Position numbers and translations under genes: made by a program. This document shows, one piece after another, positions 60,429-64,000 of a stretch of 64,000 nucleotides of DNA. Every line of letters begins with the position of its first letter. Positions within the stretch are counted from its first letter, which is position 1. The notes below the pieces were generated by a model, which worked only from the letters and a program-made list of their open reading frames with translations, was not told the DNA's origin and did not search any database. The stretch is taken from contig JAUHZU010000010.1 in the NCBI GenBank assembly GCA_030425705.1, forward strand, positions 1-64,000, in the 5' to 3' direction. This stretch comes from Phycisphaerae bacterium (GTDB taxonomy: Bacteria > Planctomycetota > Phycisphaerae > Phycisphaerales > Phycisphaeraceae).

Positions 60429-61097
60429 ATGCTTGAACGAATCCTGGAACCCGAGGTCATGGACAACCCGTCCGAGGCGACCTCCTACGACGCGATGGAC
60501 CACGCCGCGCCTAACGCCGCGTTCGTCGACCGCCTGTTCGAGCTGGGCATCGACCGGCCGGGGCTGGTGCTCGACCTGGGGACGGGGCCCGGCGACATCC
60601 CGATCCTCCTGTGCCAGCGCTCGGCGGAGGTCGAGGTCGTCGCGGTCGACCTGGCGCAGTCGATGCTGGACCTGGCGGTGAGCAAGGTCGATGCGGCCGG
60701 CCTGGGCGAGCGGGTCGAGCTGCGGCGGATGGATGTCAAGGCGCTGGACCTGCCGGACAACTCGTTCGATGCGGTCGTCAGCAACACGATCCTGCACCAC
60801 CTGCCCGACCCGATCACGATGCTGCACGAGGCGGCGCGCGTGCTCCGGCCCGGCGGGCTGGTGCTGATCCGCGACCTGTACCGGCCGGAGGACCGGGATG
60901 AGCTGGACCGCCTGGTCGCCGAACACGCCGCCGACTGTGATGACGACCAGCGCCGTCTGTTTGCCGAGTCGCTGCACGCCGCGCTGACCCCCGAGGAGTT
61001 CGCCGAGCTGGCCACGCAGGCGGGGTTCGGCGGCTCGGAGATCGTCGTGGATTCGGACCGGCACATGTCGCTGCAGCGGGGCTACGACGCCGCGTAA
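60429..61097 (+). CDS. class I SAM-dependent methyltransferase
   Basis: 222 residues: VLDLGTGPGDIPILLCQRSA (motif I), VVAVDLAQSMLDLAVSKVDA, MDVKALDLPDNSFDAVVSNT and HHLPDPITMLHEAARVLRPG (Methyltransf_11/25 type). It resembles demethylmenaquinone/ubiquinone-type and other small-molecule methylases; substrate unknown. Divergent from the TrmH gene. Confidence 0.85.
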   Translation: MLERILEPEVMDNPSEATSYDAMDHAAPNAAFVDRLFELGIDRPGLVLDLGTGPGDIPILLCQRSAEVEVVAVDLAQSMLDLAVSKVDAAGLGERVELRRMDVKALDLPDNSFDAVVSNTILHHLPDPITMLHEAARVLRPGGLVLIRDLYRPEDRDELDRLVAEHAADCDDDQRRLFAESLHAALTPEEFAELATQAGFGGSEIVVDSDRHMSLQRGYDAA

Positions 61098-61144
61098 TCC
61101 CTGGCCGACGGCCGGCGTCATGCCGTTCTGACCCTGCATTTCCC

Positions 61145-61173
61145 TTGGTTCCGGCCGATTGCGCGGCTACAAT
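61145..61173 (+). promoter_or_regulatory. promoter of the Tyr/Gly-rich lipoprotein gene
   Basis: TTGGTT (61145-61150), 17-nt spacer, TACAAT (61168-61173); short leader with an excellent AAGGAGGTG ribosome-binding site. Confidence 0.65.
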
Positions 61174-61194
61174 TGAGGGATAAGGAGGTGCCGT

Positions 61195-61716
61195 ATGGCC
61201 CCTGGATTGCGTTATGTCATGTCGCCCGTGCTGGTCCTCGCGATGCTGCTCGCATTGGGCGGCTGCCGGTCCACCTCGCAGGGCTACCACTACCGCGGCT
61301 ACGGCAGCCCCGGCGTCCGCGGCGCCTACGAGAACGACCAGGGCTACAACGTCGGCTACACGATCGACAAGAGCCGGCCGCGCCCCGCCGCCGAGAGCCA
61401 CTACTACACCCAGGGCAGCTACATCCACGGCTCGGCCCCGAGCCGGAGCACCTACGTTTCGTACACCCGCTACGAGCCGCGCAGCTACGTCACCGTCGGC
61501 ATCGGCAGCCGGGGCTACTACGACGGCTACCGCAGCCGGGGCGGCTTCGGGCTGTTCTACGGCCGGGACTACGGCTACGGGCACCGCGGCTACTACGGCC
61601 ACGGCGGGGGCTACGGCTACTACGGATCCTCTTACGGCGGGTACTACCACGGCGGCTCGCACTATGGGTCCTACGGCGGGCATCACGGCTCGCACGGCCG
61701 GTACTACTGCGACTAG
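61195..61716 (+). CDS. Tyr/Gly/His-rich lipoprotein
   Basis: 173 residues: lipobox LGGC after VLVLAMLLALGGC, then a low-complexity body dominated by Gly, Tyr, Ser and His (GYYGHGGGYGYYG, HGGSHYGSYGGHHG) ending CD. Such sequences occur in surface or matrix proteins and in metal-rich regions; no domain recognised. Perfect ribosome-binding site and promoter suggest strong expression. It precedes a metal-efflux operon, so metal binding by the His/Tyr repeats is possible but unproven. Confidence 0.75.
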   Translation: MAPGLRYVMSPVLVLAMLLALGGCRSTSQGYHYRGYGSPGVRGAYENDQGYNVGYTIDKSRPRPAAESHYYTQGSYIHGSAPSRSTYVSYTRYEPRSYVTVGIGSRGYYDGYRSRGGFGLFYGRDYGYGHRGYYGHGGGYGYYGSSYGGYYHGGSHYGSYGGHHGSHGRYYCD

Positions 61717-61820
61717 CCCGGACGCACACACCCGGGCGGCCGACACGATCGCCCCCGCTATCGGTCCTGTAACCCCGATCCGTTGTGGCCGATGAAACGA
61801 ACCGGACCGCCGGCTCGTCG

Positions 61821-61826
61821 TATACT
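61821..61826 (+). promoter_or_regulatory. -10 hexamer of the efflux operon (leaderless arrangement)
   Basis: TATACT lies 8 nt before the ATG at 61835; -35 not clear. Confidence 0.5.
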
Positions 61827-61834
61827 CTGAAGCC

Positions 61835-62278
61835 ATGACCCGCCTGTTACGTTCCAACCCGATGCCGGTGCTCGTCGTGCTGCTGGGCCTGATGCCCGCG
61901 GCGTTCGGCATGGCACCGGGTCTGGTGCGCTGCGAGCACGCCGGCGACCGCACCCACGTCGCCGACGCGGCGCACCACGCTCATGTTGACGACCACGCCG
62001 GTCCGCACGACTGCTCGGGGCACACCTCGCCCGCGCAGCCCGATGAGCCGTCGGATGACGCGCCCTGCGAGGACACCCCGTTCGAGATCGACCTCGCCCC
62101 GACGCAAGTGCAGGCCGCGGTCGACCTGCCTGATGCGCCGCTGTTGCCCGTGCCTGCCTGGCTCCCGGCCGATCAGAGCGCATCTGTCGGCATCGCGCAC
62201 GCCGCCTTCTTCGATACCGGTCCTCCTGCCGGTGCCGCCGCGCTGCGCGTCGTCGAGTCCACCATTTTCCGCCTCTAA
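61835..62278 (+). CDS. exported His-rich protein at the head of an RND efflux operon
   Basis: 147 residues: signal peptide (MPVLVVLLGLMPAAFGMAPG), then a His/Asp/Cys-rich stretch (CEHAGDRTHVADAAHHAHVD and DHAGPHDCSGHT) suitable for zinc, copper or cobalt, and a helical remainder without a known fold. It is 87 nt upstream of the CzcC-like gene. Homologous positions in metal RND operons often hold periplasmic metal-binding proteins. It starts 8 nt behind TATACT, so a leaderless message is likely. Confidence 0.65.
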   Translation: MTRLLRSNPMPVLVVLLGLMPAAFGMAPGLVRCEHAGDRTHVADAAHHAHVDDHAGPHDCSGHTSPAQPDEPSDDAPCEDTPFEIDLAPTQVQAAVDLPDAPLLPVPAWLPADQSASVGIAHAAFFDTGPPAGAAALRVVESTIFRL

Positions 62279-62364
62279 TCTCTTGTGATCCAGCCGACCC
62301 GTCGTGTCGGCGCGCTCCTGCTGCGCGCCCACGGACCTCTCGCTGACCCACAAGGGGACTTGTT

Positions 62365-63744
62365 GTGACCGCAAGAACCTGTTTGCCCACGGCGATCACC
62401 GCGCTCGCCGTCTCACTCCTCGCCGGCTGTATCAGCTACGAGCCGGCACCGATCGACCTCGACACGTTCGACCACGATTGGCAGAGCCGGATGTCGGACA
62501 CCGAGGCGCTAGGCATCTTTGCCGAGGGGATCGGTGAGCCGGTCCCGGCGGAACAGAACGGCGGCCTGTCCCTGGACGAGGCCATCGTCGTTGCGCTCTA
62601 CGGCAACCCGGAGCTGCGCCACGCCCGGCTGGAGGCCGGGGTCGAGTTGGCGACGGCCGAGAACGCAGGGCTCTGGGACGACCCGGAGCTGTCCTTCAAC
62701 CTGATGCGCAATGTGGACACGGGCACCGACCCGTGGATCTACGGGGCGTCGCTGGGGTTTACCGTCCCGCTATCGGGCCGGCTGGGCGTCGAGCGCGACC
62801 AGGCGTGGGCGGACTACCAATCGGCTTGGCACGCCGTCGCGGTGGCCGAGTGGGAGCTGGTCCGGGCGCTGACGCGCGACTGGGTCGCTTGGTCGGCGAC
62901 GCTGGCCCAGGCGGAGGCGCAGGGCCGCTACCTGACCGACCTGGACGCCCTGATCTCGACGGCCGACGCGCTGGTCGAGCAGGGCGAATTGTCCCCGGCA
63001 GAAGTGCGTCTGCTGCGGATCGAGCAGGTGCAGCGTGCGGTCACGATGGCCGAGCTGGAGCGTGAGGCGGCGCGTCAGCGACGCGCGCTGATCGCGATGA
63101 TGGGTTTACGGCCCGGCACCGTCTACGCGCTAACGCCCGGCCTGCCCGTGCCCGAGGGCGAGGGTGATACGGAAGGGGATGCGCCCGAGCCGTCAGCGCA
63201 GACCCACCCGCGTGTGTTGGCGGCGGTGGCCGCGTACGAGCAGGCCGAGCAGGCGCTGCGCCGCGAGGTGGTGAAGCAGTACCCGGACCTGTCGATCGGC
63301 CCGGCCTTCGAGAACGACGAGGGCCAGTCGCGCATCGGCCTGGGGCTGGGGCTCCCGCTGCCGTTCTGGAACGCCAACCGGCAGGGCATCGCGCAGGCCG
63401 CCGCGGCCCGCGACGCGGCGCACGCGCGGGTCGAGCTGGCTTACCAGCAGGCGGCGGCGGAACTGCACGAAGCACGGATGCGTCGGCGCTCGGCCGCGAC
63501 CCTGCGCCGCGCCGTCGCGGAAGAGCTGCTGCCGCTGACCACGCAACAGATCGACGAGGCCCGCCGGCTGATCGAACTGGGTGAGGTGGATGTGCTGCTG
63601 CTCAGCCAGGCCGTCGTCGCGGCGGCGGACACGGAACTGATGATGATCCGGCTGCGGGCCGAGCACGCCGCCGCGGCGCTGGACTACGAACGACTGACCC
63701 ACACGCGCTGGACGGCCCGGCCCGAAGCGCGCACGGAGAACTAG
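62365..63744 (+). CDS. CzcC/TolC-family outer-membrane efflux lipoprotein
   Basis: 459 residues, GTG start with AAGGGGAC upstream. Lipobox LAGC, then two repeats of the outer-membrane-factor fold with long helices (ALYGNPELRHARLEAGVELA; WADYQSAWHAVAVAEWELVR; ARDAAHARVELAYQQAAAEL; QQIDEARRLIELGEVDVLLL). Plan and length are those of CzcC/CusC, the outer-membrane exit duct of metal RND pumps. The adjacent His-rich and membrane-fusion genes support a metal efflux role. Confidence 0.87.
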   Translation: MTARTCLPTAITALAVSLLAGCISYEPAPIDLDTFDHDWQSRMSDTEALGIFAEGIGEPVPAEQNGGLSLDEAIVVALYGNPELRHARLEAGVELATAENAGLWDDPELSFNLMRNVDTGTDPWIYGASLGFTVPLSGRLGVERDQAWADYQSAWHAVAVAEWELVRALTRDWVAWSATLAQAEAQGRYLTDLDALISTADALVEQGELSPAEVRLLRIEQVQRAVTMAELEREAARQRRALIAMMGLRPGTVYALTPGLPVPEGEGDTEGDAPEPSAQTHPRVLAAVAAYEQAEQALRREVVKQYPDLSIGPAFENDEGQSRIGLGLGLPLPFWNANRQGIAQAAAARDAAHARVELAYQQAAAELHEARMRRRSAATLRRAVAEELLPLTTQQIDEARRLIELGEVDVLLLSQAVVAAADTELMMIRLRAEHAAAALDYERLTHTRWTARPEARTEN

Positions 63745-63746
63745 CC

Positions 63747-64000
63747 ATGAAACGCACTCATCCCCTGGCGGCGCTCGGCGCCGTGATGACTTTACTCTTG
63801 CCGCTGGCCGGCTGCGGCGGGTCGGGCCCGGACGCAGATGCCGCGGCGCAGGCCGAGGAGCAGAACGAGGCCCCCGATGGGCCTGGCATGTCCGTGCCCG
63901 CCGCGGTGCGTGCCAACCTCGGCATCACGTTCGAGCGGGTCGAGCGGCGCGCGGTGCGGCAGACGATGCGCGTGCCCGGGCAGTTCGAGCTGCTGCCGAC
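63747..64000 (+). CDS. membrane-fusion protein of the RND efflux system (5' part only)
   Basis: Truncated by the window edge after about 84 codons. Lipoprotein signal with lipobox LAGC (AVMTLLLPLAGC), an acidic Ala/Glu linker, then VRANLGITFERVERRAVRQT and MRVPGQFELLP, the start of a CusB/CzcB-type adaptor. Two nt separate it from the czcC stop, so they are in one operon; an RND pump gene would be expected next. Confidence 0.8.
   Translation, partial: MKRTHPLAALGAVMTLLLPLAGCGGSGPDADAAAQAEEQNEAPDGPGMSVPAAVRANLGITFERVERRAVRQTMRVPGQFELLP

Overview
The window comes from a GC-rich (about 65-70%) Gram-negative bacterium and is most consistent with a member of the Planctomycetota, class Phycisphaerae. 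Evidence includes PEP-CTERM sorting tails, dockerin-like double calcium loops on secreted metalloproteases, a planctomycete-type cytochrome/beta-propeller 'membrane-bound dehydrogenase', DUF1559-like pseudopilins, a BamA outer-membrane assembly protein and many lipoproteins. This is inferred from gene families only; no rRNA is present.

Layout. 1-6370: SRP GTPase ffh, a convergent methyltransferase/cytochrome pair, and serB divergent from the cytochrome gene across a shared -10 element. 6371-16682: valS (with an AT-rich internal segment), a secreted hydrolase-like protein, recO, a secreted ClpP-like protease with a coiled coil, an STN-like exported protein, a pseudopilin and a YhaM-type exoribonuclease. 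16788-21166: two related PEP-CTERM metalloproteases, a CHAD protein and a half-size asparaginase downstream of bamA (21173-23566). 23859-29512: pyruvate dehydrogenase genes pdhA, pdhB and pdhC, interrupted by a 37-residue membrane peptide, a lipoprotein and an exported protein. 29616-38255: galM, small envelope proteins, tRNA-Lys, a GHL10-type lipoprotein, a PfpI protein, an exo/endonuclease-phosphatase lipoprotein, a DUF1508 protein, a VOC protein and an AT-rich orphan. 38279-40428: a STAS/secretion-ATPase pair and ruvC. 40566-45461: gyrA and gyrB with an AT-rich orphan between them. 46360-58171: one long minus-strand locus for a type IV pilus/type II secretion-like machine (pilin, pseudopilin, PilM/N/O/P-like, secretin, TPR lipoprotein, response regulator, STAS, GspE, GspF). 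58513-61716: Nudix, a hypothetical, TrmH-like and methyltransferase genes and a Tyr/Gly-rich lipoprotein. 61835-64000: start of a metal RND efflux operon (His-rich protein, CzcC-like OMF, truncated membrane-fusion protein).

The most unusual signals are: (i) two separate STAS-domain genes, each directly upstream of a GspE-family ATPase, one of them also coupled to a response regulator; (ii) a family of tandem 8-bp GGGGCCRA repeats, potentially G-quadruplex forming, directly abutting the start codons of recO, a methyltransferase and (variant) valS; (iii) many start codons sitting 6-9 nt behind a -10 hexamer, suggesting common leaderless transcription; (iv) AT-rich islets inside or between core genes (valS, gyrA-gyrB, end of the ATPase operon); (v) an exported ClpP homologue; (vi) a C14 tract in the leader of a metalloprotease gene.
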